NCBI RefSeq assembly: GCF_006517395.1
Contig: NZ_VDCY01000006.1
Coordinates: 103,287-167,286 of the forward strand
Length of the DNA: 64,000 nucleotides
Source of the DNA: Terrilactibacillus laevilacticus
Lineage (GTDB): Bacteria; Bacillota; Bacilli; Bacillales; Sporolactobacillaceae
Direction of reading: 5' to 3'
In this document: positions 9,172 through 17,507 of the stretch, in pieces
How the letters are laid out: each line of letters starts with the position of its first letter
Position numbering within the stretch: position 1 is the stretch's first letter
Position numbers and translations under genes: made by a program
Notes under the pieces: model-generated
Told to the model about the DNA's origin: nothing
The model's input: only the letters and a program-made list of their open reading frames with translations
The model's database searches: none

Positions 9172-9439
9172 ATGCCCCCTATTTCTAATCAGAATAGGAG
9201 GCATCATCAAATAGATGGGTATACCAAAAGAGCCTTATCCCCTTTGGACCAACTAAAGAAAACCAATCCTATTCTGAAAACGACAATTGAAGACATCATA
9301 AATAAAGCAGATACCTGCTAGATAAAACATCATCTTCAATTGCTGGCTTTCGTAAATAGGATTAGTACTTCATCTAATTGGGTCACCCTTCCGTTCATTT
9401 AATTAGCTTTACTTTAAACAATATGCTATGAATTGTCAA
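9172..9439 (-). promoter_or_regulatory. Leader attenuator of the ABC-F gene with upstream ORF
   Basis: Minus strand. Promoter TTGACA (9439-9434), 17-base spacer, TAAAGT (9416-9411). A 20-codon leader ORF runs 9398-9336 (MNGRVTQLDEVLILFTKASN). Four mutually exclusive RNA segments follow: S1 AATCCTATT (9363-9355, inside the leader ORF), S2 CAGAATAGGATT (9276-9265), S3 CCTATTCTG (9198-9190), S4 AATAGGGGGCAT (9183-9172). S1:S2 and the S3:S4 hairpin (9204-9172, followed by a T-rich tail) would give termination; S2:S3 (9 perfect pairs) would give read-through. The gene starts 40 bases beyond. The pairings are seen in the sequence; the ribosome-stalling trigger is inferred from known ABC-F leaders. 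Confidence 0.75.
9336..9398 (-). CDS. Leader peptide ORF upstream of the ABC-F gene
   Basis: ATG-initiated 20-codon ORF ending in TGA. It has only a weak ribosome site, and an overlapping short frame (ATGAAGTACTAA, MKY) begins within it after GGAAGGG. Translation through the second half would cover segment S1 of the attenuator. Which of the two frames is translated cannot be decided by eye. Confidence 0.4.
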   Translation of the reverse strand: MNGRVTQLDEVLILFTKASN

Positions 9440-9595
9440 ATGTGAAATTGTGAAACACTTGGAATATCAAGTTTGGATTGGATAGCTGCCTTACGACGTT
9501 AAACCCTGCCATTTTTTATCGATGGAAGAATCTATGCCACAAACGATTCTCTTTTTTGGCGACTAAAGTAGTGTAAGGTCAAACGAAAATTCATC

Positions 9596-9615
9596 TAGCC
9601 CGTTAAGGCGGGCTA
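9596..9615. terminator. Short hairpin TAGCCCG/CGGGCTA
   Basis: Seven-bp stem with a 6-base loop, flanked by AT-rich sequence. A similar string, CCGTTAAGGCGGG followed by TAAATTAAA, occurs at 55521-55541. The rest of 9440-9916 shows no gene. Confidence 0.4.
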
Positions 9616-9916
9616 AATTAAACCTCTATGATTTTCTCCTCTACGGCTCTATATAGGATTTACTCTTTAATAAAGCTCATATATTTCCTATTCAGGAATC
9701 AATTATCATAAAACTTGAACTTAGATTTTTGTCTCGTTTATATTATTTGCATTAGGGGTACATAATAACCAGAAAGGTCAAAATATATCTTTTCTTAAAG
9801 TCATTATTATTGACCTTAGTCTTAGCTTTTAAATCATTCATATCTGAAAAATATATGCGAATCAATTTTTGTTGAAGTATGATGATTCGTGTTCTAATAG
9901 GAATAACTTAGAAAGG

Positions 9917-11110
9917 GTGATCCGTCTGGAACGAAAAAAGATTGTAATACTAGGTGCCGGCTACGGCGGTCTTAGGGCATTAAAAGAATTACAAGATGCA
10001 CATCCGAATGCAGATATTGTCATGATTAACAAAGACCCTTACCATTGGGAGATGACAGCACTGCATGAAGTGGCGGCAGGAACAAATGAACCCGAAAATA
10101 TATGTTACCCAATTGACAGCGTTGTTGACAGCAAGCAAACCTTATTCATACAAGATACCGTAACAGGTATTGATAGGGAAAATAAAAAGGTTATGCTCAA
10201 ACAAAAGGACCCTGTTTCGTTTGATTATTTGTTGATCGCCCTTGGATTTGAAACCGAATTATTGGGGATTGAAGGAATGGAAAAGTATGGTTTGACGATT
10301 TCCGATATTTCATCCGTTGAGCGTATTCGCACACAAATAGATCAAATACTGGCGGAATGGAAGAAGAGTCACAAAGAGGAACCTCATACGCTTGTTGTAG
10401 GCGGAGCTGGATTCACCAGCATAGAGTTTTTGGGTGAATTGACCGAACGTCTGCAATCTGAAATTAAAAACAATCAACTTCCTAAAAATAAAGTCAAAAT
10501 CATATGTATTGATCCGTCCCCTGATGAGATGCCAGCATTCGACCGCTCGCAGTCCCGTTATGCTGTCAGCAAACTGGAAGAACAAGGCGTTACTTTTTTA
10601 ACCGGCCGGATCAAAAAAGTTGAGTCAAATGCCGTACATTATGAAAACAACGGTGAAGTTAAGATGATTGAAACGGACACCTTTATCTGGGGCGGGGGTA
10701 TTCGAGGAAGTTCGGTGATCAAGAACTCTGGCTTTAAAGAAAAGCATAGCAGGGTTCTCGTGCAACCTGATCTGACAGTGGAAGGGGAACCGAATATCCT
10801 CATCATTGGCGATTGTTCAGCGGTGCCTGATCCAAACGGTGGAATCTATCCAGCGACAGCTCAAATTGCCTTGCAGCAGGGTGATTGCGCCGCCTACAAT
10901 TTGAAGGCTTTAGTGGATGGACGTCCACTGAAAAAATTTGTTTATCATTACAGAGGAACCGTCTGTTCTTTAGGACATAAAGATGCCATTGCTACCGTTA
11001 TGGGCAAAAAACTGAAAGGCTTTCCAGCATCTCTAATGAAAAAAGTCGTCGATTATCGATCCATCTGGAAAATCGGTGGAGTTCGAGCACTGATGAGACT
11101 TTGGAAATAA
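9917..11110 (+). CDS. Type II NADH dehydrogenase (NDH-2), YjlD/YumB-like
   Basis: About 397-residue single-subunit, non-proton-pumping NADH:quinone oxidoreductase on the inner face of the membrane. FAD dinucleotide fold ILGAGYGGLRALKEL at the N-terminus, second NADH fold VVGGAGFTSIEFLGEL near residue 155, and the FAD/quinone motif IIGDCSAVPDPNGGIYPATAQIALQQ near 300, followed by the amphipathic membrane-binding C-terminus ending in LMRLWK. The start is uncertain: no strong ribosome site; GTG 9917 or CTG 9926 fit the usual N-terminus better than TTG 9869. Monocistronic with its own terminator. Confidence 0.9.
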   Translation: MIRLERKKIVILGAGYGGLRALKELQDAHPNADIVMINKDPYHWEMTALHEVAAGTNEPENICYPIDSVVDSKQTLFIQDTVTGIDRENKKVMLKQKDPVSFDYLLIALGFETELLGIEGMEKYGLTISDISSVERIRTQIDQILAEWKKSHKEEPHTLVVGGAGFTSIEFLGELTERLQSEIKNNQLPKNKVKIICIDPSPDEMPAFDRSQSRYAVSKLEEQGVTFLTGRIKKVESNAVHYENNGEVKMIETDTFIWGGGIRGSSVIKNSGFKEKHSRVLVQPDLTVEGEPNILIIGDCSAVPDPNGGIYPATAQIALQQGDCAAYNLKALVDGRPLKKFVYHYRGTVCSLGHKDAIATVMGKKLKGFPASLMKKVVDYRSIWKIGGVRALMRLWK

Positions 11111-11176
11111 TTTACCTGAAACGGTGTATTATCAAAATCTTTACCAATAACAATGAAATATCATCTTTATAAATAG

Positions 11177-11217
11177 AGCCCGAAAACTATGTCACATCAA
11201 GGTTTTCGGGCTTTTTC
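11177..11217 (+). terminator. Terminator after NDH-2 gene
   Basis: AGCCCGAAAAC pairs with GTTTTCGGGCT (one G bulge) with a 13-base loop and is followed by TTTTT. Confidence 0.85.
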
Positions 11218-11365
11218 CAAAAAGTTATTAAGTAAATGAATGTGCAAGTTGAGGTTCATTTGAAGCTAAATACAAATCGTTCTAAAAAGTCTACAGGGCG
11301 TCTAAGCAAATCCATATTTTTAACTCGTTATAACTTTATCGAAAATATAATCATACATAGACAAT

Positions 11366-11893
11366 CTACTCTGTTACTAACAATGAATATAGACAGAGAT
11401 CAATAAAATAGCCTTTTGATTTTTCAACTTTTCTTAGTGTTCCCTCGTAGGTGAAATTTAATTTTTCAAGAACTTTAATTGAGTTAGTGTTTTCAGGTTC
11501 GACTTTTGCTTCGATTCGATTAAGTTTTAAATCGTTAAAAGCATATTTTATTAAACAAGTAATAGCCTCTGGAGCATAGCCTCTGCCCCAATAATCTTTA
11601 TCAAGTTCATAACCAATTTCGGTGTTGGCATTTTCAAAATCTAAACTATTGTAACCACAAGAACCAATAATTTTGTTTGATTTTAATTCAATGATGGAGT
11701 AACGAATGGCTTTGTTTTTCTTTGACAGTTTATCAAGTAATTTAATCATTTCTTTCGCTTGAATTTCATCTGTAAATTTGTCGATGTTCATGTATTTAGT
11801 TACCGCTGGATCCGACCAAATGTGAAACAAGCTATTCGAGTCTGATGACTTCATTTTTCTTAACAGCAACCTTTTGGTCCTTAGCCCTGTCAT
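11366..11893 (-). CDS. GNAT acetyltransferase, RimJ/RimL type
   Basis: 175-residue GNAT N-acyltransferase. N-terminal TKRLLLRKMKSSDSNSLFHIWSDPAVTKYM is the usual start of the RimJ/L group; acetyl-CoA motif region ELDKDYWGRGYAPEAITCLIKYAF and C-terminal VEPENTNSIKVLEKLNFTYEGTLRK (as short motifs) complete the fold. GGAGG precedes by 8 bases a TTG (11896) and by 11 bases ATG 11893; either could start. It stands alone with AT-rich flanks. Substrate (protein N-terminus or small amine) unknown. Confidence 0.87.
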   Translation of the reverse strand: MTGLRTKRLLLRKMKSSDSNSLFHIWSDPAVTKYMNIDKFTDEIQAKEMIKLLDKLSKKNKAIRYSIIELKSNKIIGSCGYNSLDFENANTEIGYELDKDYWGRGYAPEAITCLIKYAFNDLKLNRIEAKVEPENTNSIKVLEKLNFTYEGTLRKVEKSKGYFIDLCLYSLLVTE

Positions 11894-12064
11894 CAATATA
11901 TTTACCTCCATTATGTTTTTATTTTGGGGTCAAAATATTGATATCTGCGCATAGATACAGATTTTCTTCTATATTTTATTATAAAAATTAATCTTTCTTA
12001 TTAAGGATAACGTTTTTATAGCATTTAACAGACAATAATAGATGTTGTTGAAGTTAGAGGACAG

Positions 12065-12249
12065 TTAACGTTGTTTCCTGAACCTCTCATGACTAAAGTT
12101 ACGAGTGTTCTCGGCTATTTCATAAAACTGTTTATCTTGTTGCCAATAAAATTTAGCATCATTATTATTCCTTTTCAGCCGTAATTCTACGTAGTCTCGA
12201 GCTTCACTAATATAAATAGTTTTACCATTATAATTCGGCTGACTATAAC
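12065..12249 (-). pseudogene. C-terminal tail of an unknown gene
   Basis: A 60-codon open minus-strand frame without a plausible start reads GKTIYISEARDYVELRL ... FYWQQDKQFYEIAENTR and stops at 12065. It shares its last ~17 codons with the tail at 6342-6418. The composition is that of a real, charged protein, but the 5' part is missing, so I treat it as a remnant. Family not recognised. Confidence 0.5.
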
Positions 12250-12405
12250 TTTTTTAAAAGTAAGGTCCCTACGATTTAATTTTAATATTTTCACCATTAC
12301 ATACCCTGAAACAGAAACGTCCATTCACTTATTTTGATTCAAACAAACGGATGTTAATTTTCAAATATTAAACAATTTTATTGTCACTCTATATTTCTAT
12401 TACCC

Positions 12406-12422
12406 TGTAAAAAAGTTATTCC
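12406..12422 (+). repeat. Solitary copy of the GTAAAAAAGTTATTCCC motif
   Basis: Matches the motif reiterated at 40461-40648 and 44372-44569 (A-run, RTT, two variable bases, TTCC), and is likewise followed by C/T-rich sequence. Confidence 0.4.
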
Positions 12423-12471
12423 CTCACCGGATCCCCCTCAGTCCATTACAGCTTAAAGGCTCCTCCCCTAT

Positions 12472-12674
12472 TTACCTTATTTTTTCACTATTATTAATCC
12501 CCAAGCTTGGGTGGTGATAGGCACTAAAAATAAAAATAGATAGATCAATGGAATTGGCCATAGCCTGATACCCTTTATTATTTGGATGAAAATGATCTTC
12601 TGCATGACAACCAGGGCGATACTGCTCCGGATGGTTCGGGTCTCTAACCGCTTTAATGGCAATACTAAATATGG
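12472..12674 (-). pseudogene. C-terminal remnant of an SGNH/GDSL esterase
   Basis: Minus-strand frame reads AIKAVRDPNHPEQYRPGCHA then EDHFHPNNKGYQAMANSIDL before drifting into unrelated sequence and stopping at 12472. DHxHPNxxGYxxMA is the block carrying the catalytic Asp-His pair of SGNH hydrolases. The N-terminal Ser/Gly/Asn blocks are missing, so the gene is dead. Confidence 0.65.
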
Positions 12675-12894
12675 AACTTGGTGTTAATCTATTAAAAAAG
12701 CTTGGTTATAATTTAACTTTATTAAGGTTAGATCTTGCCTTTTCATATATGGTTTTTCCTATTTGTAAAAGCAAACTTGATACAGGTTGGCTTTTTTACA
12801 TTCGTGTGTATCAAAAAATAACCATTTTCAGATAAATGCGTATTGAAAAATATAAATTCCAATGAACTGTGTATTAAAAGCATTTTAAAAATAA

Positions 12895-12909
12895 ATGTAA
12901 GCGCTTAAT
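12895..12909 (+). promoter_or_regulatory. CcpA catabolite-responsive element (cre)
   Basis: ATGTAAGCGCTTAAT closely fits the cre consensus WTGNAANCGNWNNCW around a perfect AAGCGCTT core, 10 bases upstream of the sigma-54 -24 element of the levanase gene. This suggests glucose repression. Confidence 0.7.
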
Positions 12910-12918
12910 ACTCCAATA

Positions 12919-12934
12919 TGGCATGTAATTTGCT
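12919..12934 (+). promoter_or_regulatory. Sigma-54 (SigL) -24/-12 promoter of the levanase gene
   Basis: TGGCATGTAATTTGCT matches TGGCACG-N4-TTGCW, with exactly ten bases between the invariant GG (12920-12921) and GC (12932-12933). The B. subtilis levanase operon is driven by SigL plus the activator LevR, which supports the call. A LevR-type upstream activating site would lie in 12780-12890; GTATTGAAAA and GTATTAAAAG repeats are present there, but I cannot assign them. Confidence 0.75.
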
Positions 12935-12976
12935 TAGTTAAATAGTGCAAGACATGACAAGAGAGGAGCAACACAT

Positions 12977-13009
12977 ATGATTCAGTTACTAAGCTGCGTC
13001 AAGTTATAA
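12977..13009 (+). CDS. Ten-codon ORF between sigma-54 promoter and levanase gene
   Basis: ATG 12977 has a textbook ribosome site (GAGAGGAG, 8 bases) and encodes MIQLLSCVKL then TAA. It ends 98 bases before the levanase start. It could be a leader peptide or the stub of a deleted first operon gene (in B. subtilis, levD-levG PTS genes lie here). Confidence 0.4.
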   Translation: MIQLLSCVKL

Positions 13010-13107
13010 ATATCAGAAATAACTGGATGAACAGTCAAAATGTAATCTACTGAATGCTGAAAGCAAGTGTCAATTAACACTTTTTATAAACTATTGGAGG
13101 TGCTATT

Positions 13108-15663
13108 GTGGTTTCATTAAGAACATGGCTATCTTATAAAAAATCGTCTTGCAAACATCGTCTACTTAAGACTGCAGTCGGATTATCTCTTTTAACAGGT
13201 TTGACGGTTGGTTATCCATTTGAAACACACGCTATTGGAAATTCCACTGGAAAAGGAGATCAGAAAACCTATCAAGAATCTTTTAGGCCACAGTTTCATT
13301 ATTCGCCAGCTAAAAACTGGATGAATGACCCAAATGGACTTATCTATTATAAAGGTGAATATCACCTATTTTACCAATATAACAAGTATGGGAGTACAGG
13401 CGGGAATGCTTCATGGGGACATGCTGTGAGCAAGGATCTCACACATTGGAAGGAATTACCTATTGCCATTCCAGTAGATGATCACGAGGAAGTTTGGTCG
13501 GGTAGTGTTGTATTTGATAAAACCAATTCAAGTGGACTGGGAACAGCAAACAATCCTCCGCTGATTGCCGTTTATACAAGCGCACCAAAGGATAGTGGAC
13601 TTCAGCAGCAATCCTTGGCCTATAGTGCCGATGGCGGTACCACTTGGACAAAGTACGCTGGTAACCCAGTACTAGACATTGGTTCACGTAACTTCCGAGA
13701 TCCTAAAGTCTTCTGGTACGAACCAACAAAAAGCTGGCGTATGGTAGTTGCCTTGTCAGATCAACATAAGGTAGCAATCTATTCCTCACCGAACCTGAAA
13801 GACTGGTCATTACTCAGCGAATTCGGTCCTGCTGGAGTCACAAGTTCAGTCTGGGAGTGTCCAGATCTATTTCCTATGGCTTTGGACGGCAACAAAAAAG
13901 ACATCAAATGGGTACTGACAGTCAACGTCGCTGGAAAAGCCGAATACTTTGTCGGAAAATTTAACGGTAGTAAATTCACGGATGAAGAACCTGTTTATAC
14001 TCCACCAACCGGAACAATTCTGAACGATTTTGAGGGTTCGGACTACAGTTCATGGACGACAACGGGTACCGCTTTTGGGACTGGTCCGGTAAAGGACGTG
14101 TCTGGTCCAACAGGATATCTCGGACACGGTTTTGTGGATAGTTACCATGGCAACGACAGCGAAGTAGGTACACTCACATCTCCAGCATTTACGATCAATC
14201 AATCTTATCTTAATTTTCTTATTGGAGGTGGTAACCATCCTTATGTAGAGGATGCTTCAACCACTCCACCTTCTGGAAAGGTCTTTGAAGACTTCGAAGG
14301 ATCTGATTTGTCTAACTGGACCGGGACGGGTGATTTCGTCGACATTGGACCAACCAAAGAAAAATTGAGTGGTCAATTGGGAGATAAAGTGTTAGACACA
14401 TTTCAAACCGGTGATCGAGCAGAAGGTACGGTGACGTCTAAACCGTTCACCATTTCCTCTGATTACATCAATTTCCTTATTGGCGGAGGTAACCACCCTT
14501 CCTCGACAGGTCAACCAACCGTTCTGGGCCTCGTCATCGATGGCAACGTTGTTGCTAGTGCTACTGGTAATAATAGTGGAAGTTTAGACTGGACATCCTT
14601 CGATGTTTCGAAGTATCGCGGTAAGCAGGCCACATTACAAATTGTTGATCAAAATGACGGAAGTACCGGCTGGGGACACTTCATGGTGGATCACATTGTC
14701 TTCTCAGATGTGAAGGCGAAACCATGGGCCATGGAAACGGCTGTGAATCTATTAGTGAACGGTAAAATGGTCCGTACTGCAACTGGAAACAACAGCGGAA
14801 CGTTAGACTGGACATCTTGGGATTTAGGTGATTTGCAAGGAAAACAAGCTCAGATTCAGATCGTTGACCAAGGTACAGGTGGATGGGGACATATACTCAC
14901 TGACCAGTTCACTTTAGCTGATGCTCCCGCCACCAATACATTGCAGCGTGCGCATTGGATTGATCATGGACAGGATTTTTATGCGGCGGTCACCTACAAT
15001 GACGTGCCTAAAGACCGCCGAATCATGATTGGATGGATGAACAATTGGAACTACGCCAATGACATCCCAACTTCTCCTTGGCGGGGAGTGCAGTCTCTTC
15101 CACGAGAACTGAAACTACAGACCATTGACGGCAAGCCTCAGATCGTTCAGTCACCTGTTCAACAGACGGCTAATCTGACTCGAGAGACGATATACCAGCT
15201 CAAAAATGCCACCCTTGCCGAAGGAAATACCAATCTTGGCTCCAAAGCCTCGAGCAAAGCTTACCGTCTGGATGTCACCTTTAAACCAAACAAAGCTAAA
15301 AGCTTTGGGATAAATGTCCGAACCGGTAACAGTGAAAAAACGGTGATTGGGTACGACGTAGCAAGCGAACAACTTTACCTTGATCGCACACAATCGGGAG
15401 ATGTCCAATTTAACTCATCCTTTCCTAGTGTAGAACGGGTAGCAGTACCTGTTCGTGATGGTAAGGTATCACTAGAAATTTATGTGGACCATTCCTCAGT
15501 GGAAATTTTCGCTGATGGGGGCCGAGTAGCTATAACAGACCAGATTTTCCCTAACACAACCAGTGATGGTATTCAGCTATTCTCCACAGGAGGAAAAGCG
15601 ATAGTTGATAACCTCAAGGTGTCAGAAATAGCCTCCATCTGGTCAAAACAGAAGAATAACTAA
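13108..15663 (+). CDS. sacC: Secreted GH32 levanase / fructan beta-fructosidase with nested insert domains
   Basis: 851-residue exported fructan hydrolase. A signal peptide covers residues ~1-42 (cleavage after THA). The GH32 five-bladed propeller carries nucleophile Asp74 in WMNDPNG, Asp198 in RDP and acid Glu250 in ECP. Between residues ~304 and 605 an insertion splits the propeller: module 1a (~304-380), a complete module 2 (~391-534) and module 1b (~543-605). Both modules share DFEGSD, FLIGGGNHP, TGNNSG.LDWTS and QIVDQ, so module 2 sits inside module 1. The propeller resumes with GQDFYAAVTYND and WMNNWNYANDIPTSPWRG; residues ~690-850 form the C-terminal beta-sandwich (DHSSVEIFADGG). GTG start with GGAGGTG. 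Expected to be sigma-54 dependent and CcpA repressed. Confidence 0.92.
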   Translation: MVSLRTWLSYKKSSCKHRLLKTAVGLSLLTGLTVGYPFETHAIGNSTGKGDQKTYQESFRPQFHYSPAKNWMNDPNGLIYYKGEYHLFYQYNKYGSTGGNASWGHAVSKDLTHWKELPIAIPVDDHEEVWSGSVVFDKTNSSGLGTANNPPLIAVYTSAPKDSGLQQQSLAYSADGGTTWTKYAGNPVLDIGSRNFRDPKVFWYEPTKSWRMVVALSDQHKVAIYSSPNLKDWSLLSEFGPAGVTSSVWECPDLFPMALDGNKKDIKWVLTVNVAGKAEYFVGKFNGSKFTDEEPVYTPPTGTILNDFEGSDYSSWTTTGTAFGTGPVKDVSGPTGYLGHGFVDSYHGNDSEVGTLTSPAFTINQSYLNFLIGGGNHPYVEDASTTPPSGKVFEDFEGSDLSNWTGTGDFVDIGPTKEKLSGQLGDKVLDTFQTGDRAEGTVTSKPFTISSDYINFLIGGGNHPSSTGQPTVLGLVIDGNVVASATGNNSGSLDWTSFDVSKYRGKQATLQIVDQNDGSTGWGHFMVDHIVFSDVKAKPWAMETAVNLLVNGKMVRTATGNNSGTLDWTSWDLGDLQGKQAQIQIVDQGTGGWGHILTDQFTLADAPATNTLQRAHWIDHGQDFYAAVTYNDVPKDRRIMIGWMNNWNYANDIPTSPWRGVQSLPRELKLQTIDGKPQIVQSPVQQTANLTRETIYQLKNATLAEGNTNLGSKASSKAYRLDVTFKPNKAKSFGINVRTGNSEKTVIGYDVASEQLYLDRTQSGDVQFNSSFPSVERVAVPVRDGKVSLEIYVDHSSVEIFADGGRVAITDQIFPNTTSDGIQLFSTGGKAIVDNLKVSEIASIWSKQKNN

Positions 15664-15675
15664 CAACAAGGTTCC

Positions 15676-15724
15676 CACAGTAATCCCTCATGTATCTATA
15701 AAAGCATGGGGGATTATTACTGTG
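15676..15724 (+). terminator. Terminator after levanase gene
   Basis: CACAGTAATCCCTCATG pairs with CATGGGGGATTATTACTGTG around an 11-base loop. The stem is long but lacks a clean T-run. Confidence 0.65.
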
Positions 15725-15809
15725 AAATTTCAGACCTTTTTCTAAATACAAACTTATTTCTCAAGATCTACTAAGTAAAAGTATTTCTTGAATACTTCAG
15801 GAGGTGCCT

Positions 15810-16107
15810 TTCATGAAGAAAGGAATTTGCTTAAAGATGCTAAACATATAGGGAAGTATGCTTGGAGAAATGTTAAAACCAATTGATATGACTGCCTTTC
15901 GCTATTGCATGGGCTGGGGGTGAGTCATATTTAGTTGTTAATAACAGATTAGATTAGGAACTTTTCCCAGTAGATAAAGAGATTATTGAAGGTACCGAAC
16001 TCAAAAATCTAATAGAAAACGATTAAATTTTTATATAGCCATGAATTTAAAGACATTGAATATATAACAGACGAAAATGATTCAAGAACAAGACTATTAG
16101 TATTGTA
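15810..16107 (+). pseudogene. Decayed small gene(s), unknown family
   Basis: Protein-like stretches in changing frames: RNLLKDAKHIGKYAWRNVKT at 15823-15889, ELFPVDKEIIEGTELKNLIE near 15960-16024, and FKDIEYITDENDSRTRLLVL ending at a stop at 16107. Intervening stops and shifts show decay. The composition resembles polymorphic-toxin/immunity-type genes, but I cannot name a family. Confidence 0.4.
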
Positions 16108-16175
16108 AAACCACTTTCTTTTTAAAAATTCGATTTAAGATACTTTCCTCAAATGAAAATAATATTAGTTTATAG

Positions 16176-16454
16176 AGGTTGTTCAAAAAGTCACCAAACA
16201 ATAAGCTACGAATCTCGACGCCCGATTGTTTTTCCGGTCCTCATGTAGTGGATACAAGAGGATCTCTGGCTAAAATCGCTCACGTCCTGTGGCGGGCGCC
16301 TGAAGCTACCACATCATGTGGAATGCCGGTCCTTAGGAACTTGCGCCGCTCTTAGCCTCCGACGCCCAGGACGGGCTAGTACTGGCGTTCTGGCAGGATG
16401 CCAGCGTACTTAGCCAGTAACCCTTTTCATTTGTCACCTTTTTGAACACTCACT
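16176..16454 (+). repeat. MITE-like element, copy B (full length)
   Basis: About 279 bp from AGGTTGTTCAAAAAGTCACC to GTCACCTTTTTGAACACTCACT. The ends are inverted repeats around GTTCAAAAAG. It is flanked by TTATAG on both sides, a likely target duplication. The core contains CACATCATGTGG and GACGCCCAGGACGGGCTAG. No ORF of useful length, so it would need a transposase in trans. Confidence 0.8.
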
Positions 16455-16622
16455 TATAGTAAAAAAAACTCGCCTTATGTTAGACGAATTTTCTTTATTC
16501 AGTATAGATCCTTAAAAGCTCACATTAGATGAATAAATGAGTTTAAAACCCGATATGCATTTTGTATGACTTTAACTATAAGCTAACATATCCATTTATG
16601 CTTTCCATTCTAAAATTAACAC

Positions 16623-16773
16623 CTAATTATTTTTTGAATTTGCCATGTCTTCTTTACTTTTTGTTAACAAACGAATGGCCTTGACGATAGTTTCTCTTGT
16701 CTCGCTCTGCATTTTCTCAGTATCTGGATAAATGTAATCCAAAAGGGTTTGTAGCTGTTCATGCAGTAGCTAA
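16623..16773 (-). pseudogene. C-terminal tail of an unknown gene
   Basis: Minus-strand frame LLHEQLQTLLDYIYPDTEKM continues to LLTKSKEDMANSKNN and a stop at 16623, without a start. Upstream sequence is unrelated. Helical and charged; family not recognised. Confidence 0.4.
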
Positions 16774-16865
16774 AACCATGATGGTAGTCTTGAGGAAGCC
16801 AGGAGTGAATGCGGTTCTTACCAACCCAGCGTTCACGGCTTCCACTGATAACGGTTAAATAATAA

Positions 16866-16896
16866 AATAGTCCCCTATCGAGTAGAGGGGACTATT
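16866..16896. terminator. Hairpin AATAGTCCCCT/AGGGGACTATT
   Basis: A strong stem with a 9-base loop between the decayed region and the DoxX gene; it can act on either strand. Confidence 0.6.
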
Positions 16897-16974
16897 AGTA
16901 TATTGATAGATTTAGGTCTTTGCCATCCTTACATAAAGCAATAACAACTCTAAAATGCTTTTCTTTTATTCATT

Positions 16975-17358
16975 CTATAATGAATAGCCCCCAGGACCAA
17001 TAAGTGCCAAGCCAATGGAAACAACAATCAGTACCAAGTTATATTCGAACCCGCCTGTAGTATTAGAAAAACCTTTTGATCCATGTACCTTAATGATCGC
17101 TCCGAGCATAATGATCGTTATTATAATCGCTCCGATTGGAAGAAGGAAACCAAATACAAACAATATTCCACTCACTATTTCTCCAAGACCACTAAGTGTT
17201 GCGACTAGAATACCTGGTTTAATGCCGATCGATTCAAACCATCCTCCGGTTCCTTTAATCCCATGTCCTCCAAACCATCCGAACAATTTTTGACTTCCAT
17301 AAAATAAAAATACAATTCCTATAATCATTCGAATCAAAAATAATCCTAAGTCTGTCAT
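16975..17358 (-). CDS. mhqP: DoxX family membrane protein, MhqP-like
   Basis: 127-residue integral membrane protein with four hydrophobic segments ([68 protein letters not shown]). DoxX proteins are linked to quinone/thiol redox stress. It follows a VOC dioxygenase of MhqO type on the same strand, 150 bases apart, as in the B. subtilis mhqNOP operon, so MhqP is the best name. GGAGG precedes the ATG. The symbol rests on context plus family, not on a full alignment. Confidence 0.8.
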   Translation of the reverse strand: MTDLGLFLIRMIIGIVFLFYGSQKLFGWFGGHGIKGTGGWFESIGIKPGILVATLSGLGEIVSGILFVFGFLLPIGAIIITIIMLGAIIKVHGSKGFSNTTGGFEYNLVLIVVSIGLALIGPGGYSL

Positions 17359-17507
17359 AATAAAATACCTCCAAAATTTTTATTTTCTTATTTAATGCTT
17401 TGATACATTAATAACTTCTTCTAAACTTAATAATGCAATGGTTAACTTTAATTTAGCTTCTTTTTTCGGAATAAAGGGAGACTTTAAAAATAAAGTTCTC
17501 GCCTCTT

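Noticed and set aside
9265..9363. T-box or other metabolite riboswitch in front of the ABC-F gene
   Set aside because: No T-box sequence or known riboswitch core; the segment pairing is explained better as a translation-coupled attenuator.
17390..17507. Short open minus-strand frame between mhqO and mhqP (KKEAKLKLTIALLSLEEVIN)
   Set aside because: No start codon or ribosome site; could be a remnant, but it is too short to name and is not counted as a gene.
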